From the NCBI RefSeq assembly GCF_010820555.1, contig NZ_JAAIKD010000003.1:124001-188000 (forward strand): a stretch of 64,000 bases of DNA, given 5' to 3'. The DNA comes from Psychroflexus aurantiacus. Lineage in GTDB: Bacteria; Bacteroidota; Bacteroidia; Flavobacteriales; Flavobacteriaceae. Below the pieces are notes generated by a model that was not told the DNA's origin, searched no databases, and saw only the letters and a list, made by a program, of their open reading frames with translations. This document shows positions 17,078-25,226 of this stretch, in pieces (positions within the stretch are counted from its first letter, which is position 1; every line of letters starts with the position of its first letter). Position numbers and translations under genes: made by a program.

Positions 17078-17176
17078 AGGTTTTGGGCGTTTTAACGGGC
17101 TGTCCGTTACAAGTCCGCCCCCCAATGCTTTGGGGGTTACGGGCTTTCCACTTCCATCCCGAACGCGGGATTTAGT
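17078..17176. repeat. Structured intergenic repeat (GGGCG...GGGCTTTCC type)
   Basis: About 100 GC-rich bases in an AT-rich intergenic region. Two hairpins are visible: CCCCCAA/TTGGGGG (17119-17136) and ATCCCG/CGGGAT (17156-17171). Phrases such as GGGCGTTTTAACGGGCTGTCC and ACGGGCTTTCCACTTC resemble an interspersed repeat I recall from Flavobacteriia genomes. There is no coding potential. It is the only full copy I see here. Confidence 0.6.
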
Positions 17177-17237
17177 GGTAAAATATTAAATTTGAGATCA
17201 TCAAATGATCGATAATCTGATTTCAACCTATTTCAAA

Positions 17238-18350
17238 ATGAAACAGCTTCTTAGTTATAGTCCTGTCTTTATGTGTTGTTTGTTCAGCATACAAACATTC
17301 GCACAACTCGATGAATCCTGGAAAGAAAAACCGTCTCTTAGTCTTTATGGGTTTGTGGATGCCTTTTACGTGTATGACTTCAACGAACCACAAACTAAAC
17401 AAAGACAGTCTTTTCTTTTTAATCACAACAGGCATAATGAATACAATTTAAATTTAGGCCTCATCCGGTTGGGTCTGAATCACTCCAGATACAGAGCTAA
17501 CCTGGCTTTTCAGACAGGAACTTATGCCAATGATAATTACGCAGAGGAATCCGGGGTGTTTAAAAACCTTTTTGAAGCTAACGTTGGTGTCGCCTTAACT
17601 TCCAATCAAAACCTATGGCTGGATGTAGGAATTTTTCCCTCGCATTTAGGATTTGAAAGTGCTATTTCACTCGATAATTTCACGCTAACGCGTTCACTTT
17701 CAGCAGAAAGCTCTCCTTACTTTTTAGCAGGTGCTAAAGTGACTTATAAGGCTAGTGAAAAATTAGAGCTTACCGGACTCATGCTTAACGGCTGGCAACG
17801 GATTCAAAGGCTTGAAGGTAATTCATTACCCTCTTTTGGGACTCAACTGAATTACGCAGCCTCAGACAAACTCAGTCTCAACTGGAGTACATTTATAGGC
17901 ACAGATGATCCCGATGCAACCCGTCGTATGCGTTATTTCAGCAATATGTATGCTCAGTTTCGACTGGCTGAAAGCTTTAACCTTATAGCAGGTTTCGACC
18001 TGGGCGCTCAACAGAAGATGAAGGACAGTTCAAGTTACAATTTGTGGTATACCCCTGTCATAATTGGTCAGTATATCATTGACGAGACCTGGAGTACCGC
18101 CTTCAGACTAGAATATTATCAGGATGAAAACGGGGTGATTATTCCCACTGAGACAACCAACGGATTTAAAACCACCGGTCTGTCTGTAAATGTAGACTAT
18201 TCTCCCATTCCCAACCTGGCCTGCAGACTCGAAGCCCGCTGGTTTGAAAGTCAAGATGCCATTTTTGGAACTCCCGATAACAATACTACTTCCAACTTTT
18301 TCGTAGGAGGATCTGTGGCGATTCAGTTTATGGAGATCCTTGGGAAGTAA
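17238..18350 (+). CDS. Outer-membrane beta-barrel porin (OmpL-like, BBP2 family)
   Basis: About 370 residues from the chosen start at 17238 (MKQLLSYSPVF), which gives a normal signal peptide ending near IQTFAQ. An in-frame ATG at 17205 would add an uncharged leader before it. The mature protein has alternating strand patterns and the family start SLYGFVDAFYVYDFN, and ends in a strand-like segment. BBP2/OmpL-type porins form passive channels. A TAAATTTG box (17187-17194) lies about 44 bases before the start, without a matching TTG. The substrate is unknown. Confidence 0.8.
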   Translation: MKQLLSYSPVFMCCLFSIQTFAQLDESWKEKPSLSLYGFVDAFYVYDFNEPQTKQRQSFLFNHNRHNEYNLNLGLIRLGLNHSRYRANLAFQTGTYANDNYAEESGVFKNLFEANVGVALTSNQNLWLDVGIFPSHLGFESAISLDNFTLTRSLSAESSPYFLAGAKVTYKASEKLELTGLMLNGWQRIQRLEGNSLPSFGTQLNYAASDKLSLNWSTFIGTDDPDATRRMRYFSNMYAQFRLAESFNLIAGFDLGAQQKMKDSSSYNLWYTPVIIGQYIIDETWSTAFRLEYYQDENGVIIPTETTNGFKTTGLSVNVDYSPIPNLACRLEARWFESQDAIFGTPDNNTTSNFFVGGSVAIQFMEILGK

Positions 18351-18353
18351 ATT

Positions 18354-18402
18354 GTGAGCCGTGAGCCGTGAGCCGTGAGCCGTGAGCCGTGAGCCGTGAG
18401 CT
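18354..18402. repeat. Heptanucleotide tandem repeat GTGAGCC, 7 units
   Basis: Six perfect GTGAGCC units and a final GTGAGCT start 3 bases after the porin stop. A 7-base unit outside coding sequence suggests slippage-prone DNA. The rest of the gap to 18556 is AT-rich with short ATATC/TCTGAT-like phrases and no gene. Confidence 0.95.
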
Positions 18403-18556
18403 GAAATTAAAAAAAATCAATATTTTTTATCTGATATTTTTTATTCAGTACTCGCTAATCTTTGAAACAAGAGCCAGGTATAGAGACTAAATATTTAACT
18501 GCTAACATTGCAATTCTAATACCTAGTATCTTACTTCTGATATCTCACTTCACATC

Positions 18557-19360
18557 CTAGTGCGTAAATTCTTTATACACGATATAAATCCCCATGAGCA
18601 GGACAAACCAACCAAAGACTTTTTTGAGTTTGCCACCATCAATATATTTGTTCAGCCAGATACCCACGAAAATACCGATGACCGAAAGCCCGGTGAACAT
18701 CCCCAGGAATTCCCATTGGATGTCCAGGTTTTGAACATCGCCCAGGAACCCAATTAAGGATTTCACCGCTATAATCAGTAATGAGGTAGCAACCGCTTTC
18801 TTCATGGGCAGTTTGGCCAGCAATACCAAAGCGGGGATAATCAGAAAGCCACCTCCTGCCCCAACAATTCCTGTAAGGAAACCCACAACAATACCTTCTA
18901 CGATGATAAGCGGGTAATTATACTTCACTTCCACCTCGGCTTCCTCCAGTTCTTCCTTTTCGTCTTTGATCATGGAATAGGATGCCAATACCATAATTAG
19001 GGCAAAAAACAACATGATACCTATATCCTTGGTCACTTCGAAGCCAGAAATGGTAAATATGGACTCGGGTATGGACGGTATGGCGAATTTACGGGTGAGG
19101 TAAACGGCGATAAAAGCAGGGATGGCAAAAACCGTGGCTGTTTTTAGATCTACAAGTCCTTTCTGCATATTTCTGACTGCCCCAACCAGACTGGCCGTAC
19201 CTACCACAAAAAGCGAATAGGCTGTAGCGGTAACCGGATCTTCGGAAAGCAAATAAACCAGCACAGGAACGGTAAGTATGGAGCCACCTCCCCCAATTAA
19301 TCCAAGTACCACACCTATAACCAGGGCGCCAAAAAATCCTAATAATTCTATGAATTCCAT
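18557..19360 (-). CDS. Sulfite exporter TauE/SafE family permease
   Basis: A 267-residue membrane protein with about eight helices in two related halves. Each half opens with the family glycine motif: GVVLGLIGGGGSILTVPVLVYL near residue 17 and GFLTGIVGAGGGFLIIPALVLL near 160. These proteins move sulfur-containing or small organic anions (sulfite, sulfoacetate, others). A charged cytoplasmic segment (about 133-147, EKEELEEAEVEVK) separates the halves. No sulfur-metabolism genes are nearby, so the substrate is open. It converges with the porin gene. Confidence 0.9.
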   Translation of the reverse strand: MEFIELLGFFGALVIGVVLGLIGGGGSILTVPVLVYLLSEDPVTATAYSLFVVGTASLVGAVRNMQKGLVDLKTATVFAIPAFIAVYLTRKFAIPSIPESIFTISGFEVTKDIGIMLFFALIMVLASYSMIKDEKEELEEAEVEVKYNYPLIIVEGIVVGFLTGIVGAGGGFLIIPALVLLAKLPMKKAVATSLLIIAVKSLIGFLGDVQNLDIQWEFLGMFTGLSVIGIFVGIWLNKYIDGGKLKKVFGWFVLLMGIYIVYKEFTH

Positions 19361-19448
19361 AAGCTAAATTTCATTTGAAAGCGGCAAAGATAGAACCCGG
19401 CCAAAGCCGGGGCAGTAACTTTGGTTACATTGAAAGTAAGGCTTTAAA

Positions 19449-19478
19449 TTGATTTTGAAAGATAATTATTTATCTTAG
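19449..19478 (+). promoter_or_regulatory. Promoter of the YqeY-domain gene
   Basis: TTG (19449-19451), a 19-base spacer, then TATCTTAG (19471-19478), one mismatch to TAnnTTTG. The ATG follows at 19493, implying a very short leader. Confidence 0.55.
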
Positions 19479-19492
19479 CGAAAAAATAGGAA

Positions 19493-19942
19493 ATGGCACT
19501 AGAACAAGAGGTAATGCAAAAAATGAAAGAAGCGATGAAGGCTAAAGATACAGTCGCCCTGGCTTCTTTACGATCTATAAAAAGTGAGATTCTGAAAGCT
19601 AAAACGGCCACTTCAAGCAAAGAGGACATGACTGAAGCTGACGAGTTGAAGCTGGTTCAAAAACTGGTAAAACAGAGAAAAGACAGTGCCGACTTATATC
19701 TGGAGCAAAACCGTAAGGATTTGGCTGATGCCGAATTGGAAGAAGCTAAAGTTATCGAGCAATTTCTTCCGGCGCAGCTAAGCGAGGAGGAAGTCAGTAA
19801 AGAAGTGAAAGCCATTATCGAAGAAGCGGGGGCTGACTCCATGAAAGATATGGGAAAAGTGATGGGATTGGCGACCCAGCGCCTGGCTGGAAAAGCAGAT
19901 GGCAAAACAATTTCCAAAATCGTTAAAGAGAATTTGTCTTAA
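19493..19942 (+). CDS. GatB/YqeY domain protein
   Basis: A 149-residue helical cytoplasmic protein matching the YqeY family along its whole length. Family features include MKEAMKAKDTVALASLRSIKSEI, the middle block VKQRKDSADLYLEQNRKDLADAELEEAKVIEQFLPAQLSEEE (cited by its ends, about 58-98) and the C-terminal MGKVMGLATQRLAGKADG. The domain is related to the tRNA-binding tail of GatB, but the role of the free form is not established. It has its own promoter and is directly followed by a tRNA-Arg promoter overlapping its 3' end. Confidence 0.92.
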   Translation: MALEQEVMQKMKEAMKAKDTVALASLRSIKSEILKAKTATSSKEDMTEADELKLVQKLVKQRKDSADLYLEQNRKDLADAELEEAKVIEQFLPAQLSEEEVSKEVKAIIEEAGADSMKDMGKVMGLATQRLAGKADGKTISKIVKENLS

Positions 19943-19965
19943 AGCAGAATAGTATTGTATTTTTG
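19934..19965 (+). promoter_or_regulatory. Promoter of tRNA-Arg
   Basis: TTG (19934-19936), a 21-base spacer, then TATTTTTG (19958-19965), a perfect -7 box. The -33 element lies inside the last codons of the YqeY gene. A hairpin (ATTTCCGTG/CACGGAAAT, 19982-20001) sits in the tRNA 5' leader. Confidence 0.6.
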
Positions 19966-20005
19966 CAATTCAAAATAAGAGATTTCCGTGAACACGGAAA
20001 TTGAA

Positions 20006-20079
20006 GGCCGCGTAGTTCAACTGAATAGAATATCAGATTTCGGCTCTGAGGGTTGCAGGTTTGAATCCTGCCGCGGTCA
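20006..20079 (+). tRNA. tRNA-Arg (anticodon TCG)
   Basis: A complete 74-base cloverleaf without encoded CCA. The acceptor is GGCCGCG/CGCGGTC with one G-U pair, the D stem GTTC/GAAT, the anticodon stem TCAGA/TCTGA with loop TTTCGGC (anticodon TCG), the variable loop GGGTT, the T stem GCAGG/CCTGC, and the discriminator A. U8-A14 and A15-U48 are normal. The elbow is odd: the D-loop has G18-A19 instead of GG, and the T-loop is TTTGAAT instead of TTCGAAT. The near-universal G19-C56 pair is thus replaced by A19-U56. All stems are intact, so it is probably functional. Confidence 0.95.
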
Positions 20080-20092
20080 CTACAAGCAGAAA

Positions 20093-20122
20093 ACCACGCT
20101 GAGAAGCGTGGTTCTTTGTTTT
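20093..20122 (+). terminator. Rho-independent terminator after tRNA-Arg
   Basis: Stem ACCACGCT/AGCGTGGT (8 bp), GAGA tetraloop, then TCTTTGTTTT. Confidence 0.85.
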
Positions 20123-20280
20123 ATGAAAAACCAAACGCAGTTTGAGGTTTTGAAATAAAATAAAGAACCAGGACGATAGTCCTTGGTTTGCTATTTGCAA
20201 AAGAAAACGCAAAGGATATGCAATCCTGCCACGCCTGCCTGACTGGCCTTTGGCAGGCAGGGTTTACATTTTTGATTTGA

Positions 20281-20320
20281 GATTTCTGATTTCTGATTTC
20301 TGATTTCTGATTTCTGATTT
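20281..20320. repeat. Heptanucleotide tandem repeat GATTTCT, 5.7 units
   Basis: Five perfect GATTTCT units and a partial one, preceded by degenerate GATTTGA. It borders the decayed GAF gene. Between the tRNA terminator and this repeat lie only a bulged hairpin (about 20164-20190) and a GCCTGCC/GGCAGGC inverted repeat (about 20230-20265). Confidence 0.93.
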
Positions 20321-20330
20321 TAGAGAAAAT

Positions 20331-20569
20331 AACCTATAGGGATCCGGTATAACATGCTGATAAAAAGAAGACTCACGAGAAGTTTCTTTAGTATTAATGC
20401 CATGCACAGGTTTAAATCACTGCCGGTCTTTACCCACCAAACTGATGAAGCTTATTTTGGTTTCACAGATAGCAGAGGCTATCTGTGTTAATTCATTGAG
20501 GTATCGGTCCTCCAGTGTATCTAATACCTGGTAATCTTGAAGCACCTCGAGGCGTTCGACTTCATTCAT
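20331..20569 (-). pseudogene. Remnant of a GAF-domain sensor protein
   Basis: The minus strand from ATG 20569 reads MNEVERLEVLQDYQVLDTLE, then an alpha-beta region ending ETKISFISLVGKDRQ. A TGA at 20419-20417 stands exactly where the GAF family has the W of DRQWF, and the frame continues as FKPVHGINTKETSRESSFYQHVI. It then runs into the GATTTCT repeat. This is the first half of a GAF domain typical of bacterial sensor kinases and cyclases. The rest is missing, so it is a decayed 5' fragment. It was found by translating the gap by eye. Confidence 0.75.
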
Positions 20570-20862
20570 TCATTTATTTTTGCTATAGATCAATTGAAAA
20601 CTCAGAAGCTAAAACCATTAAGAGTTGTAAAACTCATCTTGGCACATGCATATATTTAAATAATCAATTCAAAATTCTTAAAAAAAAATTAAGATGATTT
20701 CAAAGAAAAACACAGTATAACGTAGTTTTATTAGATGTATTACATTTCAAAAAAATTCCCAAAAGTTGAAATCCACTATACCTTAACTTTTATTTAAATT
20801 TTGATAAGTTTTGTTTTTTTTCTTATAAATTTGAATTTGATCACTAGGTAAAATTTACTTCT

Positions 20863-21252
20863 ATGAAAACCAAGATATTGTTATTAGATGACGACTTTCT
20901 GATCAATTTTATCAATAAAAAATATCTTAAAAATGAATATCCAGTAAAGGATACCTACGATTTTATGTCTGCTTCTTTAGCCTTAGATTTTTTGAGATCT
21001 GAAGGTGTTGATAAAAATCTTCTGTACATCATTTTTTTAGATATTAATATGACAGAGATGGATGGTTGGGAATTCATGGATATTCTGCAAAGCGATTTTT
21101 CTTCACTCAATTTCGAAATTCATATGCTTTCCTCCTCCATATCAGAGGAAGATAAAAAAAGGGCTGAAGGTTATCACTTCGTCAACTCATACATCGATAA
21201 GCCACTCAACAAAAGTAAATTATTACCAATTTTAGAATCGATTTCCTCATAA
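20863..21252 (+). CDS. Single-domain response regulator (CheY-like receiver)
   Basis: A 129-residue receiver domain with the acidic pocket LLLDDDF at residues 5-11, the phospho-acceptor Asp in IIFLDINMTEMDGWE (about D60), a Ser in HMLSSSIS and the conserved Lys in YIDKPLNK. No output domain is present. It is typical of lone Bacteroidota receivers that act with a hybrid or separate histidine kinase. The neighbouring GAF remnant on the other strand may be what is left of a partner sensor. That link is a guess from position. Confidence 0.9.
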   Translation: MKTKILLLDDDFLINFINKKYLKNEYPVKDTYDFMSASLALDFLRSEGVDKNLLYIIFLDINMTEMDGWEFMDILQSDFSSLNFEIHMLSSSISEEDKKRAEGYHFVNSYIDKPLNKSKLLPILESISS

Positions 21253-21669
21253 ACCTAACTGAGGAATTGAAAAAAGTGGTAAAACTAGCTTAGGTCAGGG
21301 GTTCTGAATAAACCTTATATTATTATACTACTCGAAACCTTGGGCTTAAAACAACTAAAACCGGGGCACAGGTAAGTATCCCCTTGCTTAGACTCGAAAA
21401 AAGAATTTGATAGAATAATATCAAAGCAGATTTTTGTCGATTCAACACAAAAAGAAGACACGCAAAAATTACACGCCGGTCCTCAAATTTTCATCACTAG
21501 CTTTTCTTTCTAAATTGGAGCATTAATCAATTTTCACTGTTGAGAAATATTAATAATACATTGAGGCAATCCTATCCTTAGATTACTCGAAGAGATATAA
21601 ATTGGAAAAAAAATTAGCGCGTTAATTCATTTTAATTAACTTCAATATTTAGGTTTAAAATTTTCAACA
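21253..21669. other. Intergenic region with no gene seen
   Basis: About 417 AT-rich bases. I see no open frame, tRNA or strong hairpin. The last 60 bases hold the leader of the SLC13 gene, with an AT-rich TTAATTCATTTTAATTAA stretch. Confidence 0.6.
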
Positions 21670-23454
21670 ATGAGTCTGGAAGCTTATATCACACTCGCCA
21701 TTATTGGCATTAGTATGTTCTGCTTTATGAAGGAATCTATTCCGGTAGATTTGGTAGCGCTTGGCATCATGGTCAGTTTAGTCATCACCGGGGTCGTTGA
21801 TGCGGGTGAGGCCATTTCCGGATTCGCCAATCAGGCTACCCTGGCTGTAGCAGCGATGTTCATACTCAGCCGATCATTGCTAAAATCAAATTTAATTGAC
21901 TTTTTAGGTCCGTTTATGGAAAAGATGCTTAACAAAACGTATAGCACGTCTATATTGAGTATGGCCTTTATGATGGGAGGTATCTCCGCTTTTATTAACA
22001 ACACACCGGTGGTTGCAACCTTTATACCGGTCGTGAACAGAACCACAAAAAAACTCAAGCATCCTCCATCCAAGTACTTAATTCCACTTTCTTATTTAGC
22101 CATTTTTGGAGGGATGTGTACCTTGATTGGCACGTCTACCAACCTGCTGGTAAGCGGTATGGCATCCGACAGAGGATTTGAAGGTTTCGAAATGTTCACC
22201 CTCGCTCCGGTAGGACTCTGCTTGTTAATCGTAGGGGTTATTTATGTGATTTTTGTTGGTCGTTATCTGTTACCAGATATGGGAACCAAGGACTTGATGG
22301 AAGAAGAGGAAGAAATTAAACAGTTCCTGGCTGAGGTTAGGATAAAAGAAAAATCTGAAGAGAAAGAATTGACTCTAAATAATTTCATTGAGGAAAATGA
22401 CATCAAAATCAAAATACTGAAAAGGAATGGAGAGACCGAAAAAGATCTTGATCAATCTAAGGAGTTAAAAGAAGGAGACACCTTGCTCATTGAAGGTTCA
22501 CTTAAGGAAATCAATAAATTGATTAAAGAAGATTATTTGAGTCTTGCAGAAGACTTTGAGGACAAGGAATTCCCGGATGAAGAAACCCGCATGGTCGAAA
22601 TTATCCTTTTACCTAATTCTGAAATAATTGGTCAGAAACTTGAAGAGGTGGATTTTCTCAATCGGTATAACGCAAATGTTATTGGCATTCGCCAAAGAGG
22701 TGAAAAGCAACTCTCAGATTTGAAAGAAGTTAAACTTCAAGCCGGTGATATCTTAGTTCTGCTGACTAACAAAAACGGGTATCAGCTTTTGGAAGAAAGT
22801 CAGAAAAAACGAAATTCACCATTTATCTCCGTGAGCGAAAAAATACTAAGCGATCTGGATCCCAAGAAGCTTTACATTACCATTTCAGTCATTCTATCTG
22901 TCATTCTTCTGGCTACTTTCAATATTTTACCATTGGTTATTTCAGCTTTTGCAGGAGTCGTCGTCTTAAACATTTTTGGGGTTATCACTATGCAGGAGGC
23001 TTACAGAGCGGTAGACTGGAAAGTTATTTTTTTATTAGCGGGTTCCATGAGTTTAGGTGCCGCAATGACAAGTAGTGGCCTATCTGAAAATATCAGTGAA
23101 CTGCTTTTAAATTTCACCAGCCAGTACCAAAGCCAAATGCTTATTGTGGCTATTTTTTATTTATTCACAGCTTTACTTACAGAAACGATGAGTAACAATG
23201 CCTCTGCTGCTTTGATGGTGCCTATAGCCTTTTCTGTTGCAGGAAGCCTGGACACCAATATTCTACCGCTTTTAGTGACTATTGCCATAGCTGGAAGTGC
23301 GAGTTTTATGACGCCTATAGGTTACCAGACCAACACCATGGTTTTTAGTGCCGGTAAATACAAGTTTACCGACTTCACTAAAGTAGGCGCCCCACTGAGC
23401 CTTACATTCCTGATAGTAGCCAGTATTCTTATTCCTTACTTTTATCCGTTTTAA
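21670..23454 (+). CDS. SLC13/DASS family permease with two TrkA-C (RCK_C) domains
   Basis: A 594-residue inner-membrane transporter. Two membrane halves carry the family re-entrant motifs: SAFINNTPVVATFIPVV with IGTSTNLLVSGMA in the first half, and TETMSNNASAALMVPIA with MTPIGYQTNTMVF in the second. Between them (about residues 205-380) are two cytoplasmic TrkA-C domains, marked by LKEGDTLLIEGS and LQAGDILVLLT. Such carriers import sulfate, dicarboxylates or other anions with Na+. The substrate is not readable. Its 3' end overlaps the converging DUF202 gene by 26 bases. Confidence 0.9.
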   Translation: MSLEAYITLAIIGISMFCFMKESIPVDLVALGIMVSLVITGVVDAGEAISGFANQATLAVAAMFILSRSLLKSNLIDFLGPFMEKMLNKTYSTSILSMAFMMGGISAFINNTPVVATFIPVVNRTTKKLKHPPSKYLIPLSYLAIFGGMCTLIGTSTNLLVSGMASDRGFEGFEMFTLAPVGLCLLIVGVIYVIFVGRYLLPDMGTKDLMEEEEEIKQFLAEVRIKEKSEEKELTLNNFIEENDIKIKILKRNGETEKDLDQSKELKEGDTLLIEGSLKEINKLIKEDYLSLAEDFEDKEFPDEETRMVEIILLPNSEIIGQKLEEVDFLNRYNANVIGIRQRGEKQLSDLKEVKLQAGDILVLLTNKNGYQLLEESQKKRNSPFISVSEKILSDLDPKKLYITISVILSVILLATFNILPLVISAFAGVVVLNIFGVITMQEAYRAVDWKVIFLLAGSMSLGAAMTSSGLSENISELLLNFTSQYQSQMLIVAIFYLFTALLTETMSNNASAALMVPIAFSVAGSLDTNILPLLVTIAIAGSASFMTPIGYQTNTMVFSAGKYKFTDFTKVGAPLSLTFLIVASILIPYFYPF

Positions 23455-23764
23455 AACGTTCTTCTATTTCAGAATCATCGTAAAACCGGTTTAATTTTTT
23501 TTGTAAAAGCTGATAGCGAATAATCCCAAACGTCAGTAAAAAAGCACTGATGAAAAATAAGGCGTAGCCTACCCAGCTTAAGGGTTCAAAGTCTTCCAGT
23601 TTTACGAAAGCTATACCCGCGATGATCAGATAAAAACTAGTGCGGATGTAAGAAAAAAAGGTTCGCTCATTGGCCAGCGTGGTTCGTTCCATGGCTAAAA
23701 AATCGCGCAGAATTATTTTTTCATTATTCCTGAAGTCACTTCTAAATCGTCTAAATCTTTTCAT
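23429..23764 (-). CDS. DUF202 domain membrane protein
   Basis: A 111-residue protein with a basic N-terminus (MKRFRRFRSDFRNNEK), then the DUF202 hallmark LAMERTTLANERTFFSYIRTSF and two to three membrane helices. The family (YidH-like) has no established function. It converges on the SLC13 gene with a 26-base overlap of coding ends, leaving no room for a separate terminator between them. Confidence 0.88.
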   Translation of the reverse strand: MKRFRRFRSDFRNNEKIILRDFLAMERTTLANERTFFSYIRTSFYLIIAGIAFVKLEDFEPLSWVGYALFFISAFLLTFGIIRYQLLQKKLNRFYDDSEIEERFKTDKSKE

Positions 23765-24071
23765 TTTTAATCTTTAAGATGCATTTCAATTTAAAAAAAA
23801 GTATGGGATTTTCAAATCTTCTTATAATACTCTTAAAAGCTTTGAATTTATTTCATTAGTAGCTAATTTGAACAAAAACTAAGTATTTCATAATAAATTA
23901 TGATTAATAAGGTACTTTATACTGAATTATAGCGGGGTTTATCATCAGATCCTGGTTTCAGACGATGATTAAATCGAGCTTTCTGAAGTGTAATACAACT
24001 TAACTAATGAAAGTGAAAAAGTTTAAAATTTAATGTTTTGACTAACATCCAAACTTTAAATCTTTTTATCA
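23765..24071. other. Intergenic region with no gene seen
   Basis: About 307 AT-rich bases between divergent genes (DUF202 and the 380-residue protein), so it should hold two promoters. I see no full -33/-7 pair and no open frame. Confidence 0.5.
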
Positions 24072-25214
24072 ATGCATGGTACGGAACAAATACTTAAGGA
24101 TGCAAATACGCTGATGAAGCGCTTTGCAAAACGAACAGGACTTGGTCCTGAAAATGGCCAGACCAGCCAGCGCTATCTCTGGACCGATGCTTTTGCTCTA
24201 TTCAACTTTTTAGCGCTTAAAAGAAGTGACGAGAGTAATGAAAACCAGGACTCAGCTTTAAAACTCATCCACGAAGTTCATCATCATTTAGGAAAATTCG
24301 CAAAAAACGACCCCAGAACCGGTTGGATAAGTGAACTTCCTGAAGAAAAAGCGAAGAATCACCCCACCGTTAAAGGCCTTCGAATAGGTAAACAACTTCC
24401 CGAACGTAAGCCGGATGAACCTTATAACCGGCAACTGGAATGGGAAAGAGACGGACAGTATTACCATTACCATACGCGCTGGATTTCAGCACTGGTAAAA
24501 GCCGGGGAAGCCTTAGAGAAAGAAGAATTTCTCAGATGGGCAGTAGAACTCAGTTTAGCAGGCGCTCATTTTATAGAAGATAAAAAGGAAAGTTTAAGCA
24601 TGCACTGGAAAATGAGTGTGGATCTTTCGCGACCTCTGGTCCCTGGCATGGGCGCACACGATCCTTTGGAGGGTTTGCTTTGTGCCTTGCAAGCATGGGA
24701 CATCTCGGGTGTTTACCCTGAAGAATTTGATGCTTACATCAACAAGCTGAAGTCGCTTTGCCACTACTCCAACTGGCAGACTGAAGATGCGCTGGGAATT
24801 GGCGGTTTACTTTTAAATGTCATACGCGCTACAGAACTTCAGCAAACATTTGACTTGCAGGATGCTGTAAAACCGGAAAGACTGCTAAGAGTTACAGAAC
24901 AAAGCCTAAAGGCTTTTTATAGATCTTATGAGCCCGAAAAATCGGCAGAGTATCGTCTGGCCTTTAGAGAATGTGGACTTTCACTAGGGCTTCGCTGTCT
25001 AAAAGGAAATTTAGAATTCCTGGAAAAAAATGGTTTAATACCAGACATCGACTCCAAAATCTGGAGTATTGCCGATGACATAGAAGCCTTTTGGCTTAAC
25101 CCGGAACATACTCAGGTGTCTACATTTCAGGATCACCTGGATATCAATGAAGTGAGCCTGGCGGCTAGTTTGCTAGCCCGTAAAGCACCTCACATTTATA
25201 CCAGAACACATTAA
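24072..25214 (+). CDS. Conserved protein of unknown function, probably all-helical
   Basis: I do not recognise the family of this 380-residue soluble protein. It has no signal peptide or membrane helix. Repeating helical segments with aromatic and acidic residues (LWTDAFALFNFLAL, WERDGQYYHYHTRWISALVKAGEAL, LSMHWKMSVDLSRPLVPGMGAHDPLEGLLCAL by its ends) suggest an alpha/alpha toroid, as in some glycoside hydrolases and prenyltransferases. The erythromycin-esterase-like gene starts 12 bases later, so the two form an operon. A hydrolase acting on sugar-like substrates is possible but unproven. Confidence 0.75.
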   Translation: MHGTEQILKDANTLMKRFAKRTGLGPENGQTSQRYLWTDAFALFNFLALKRSDESNENQDSALKLIHEVHHHLGKFAKNDPRTGWISELPEEKAKNHPTVKGLRIGKQLPERKPDEPYNRQLEWERDGQYYHYHTRWISALVKAGEALEKEEFLRWAVELSLAGAHFIEDKKESLSMHWKMSVDLSRPLVPGMGAHDPLEGLLCALQAWDISGVYPEEFDAYINKLKSLCHYSNWQTEDALGIGGLLLNVIRATELQQTFDLQDAVKPERLLRVTEQSLKAFYRSYEPEKSAEYRLAFRECGLSLGLRCLKGNLEFLEKNGLIPDIDSKIWSIADDIEAFWLNPEHTQVSTFQDHLDINEVSLAASLLARKAPHIYTRTH

Positions 25215-25226
25215 AAAAATAAACTT

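Noticed and set aside
20213-20235. AATCCTGCCACG as a duplicated tRNA 3' end marking an attachment site
   Set aside because: Only about 11 of 12 bases match the tRNA end, no integrase is present, and the match falls inside a GCCTGCC inverted repeat.
18354-20320. Tandem heptamers as a possible CRISPR array
   Set aside because: The units are 7 bases with no spacers and there are no cas genes; they are simple tandem repeats.
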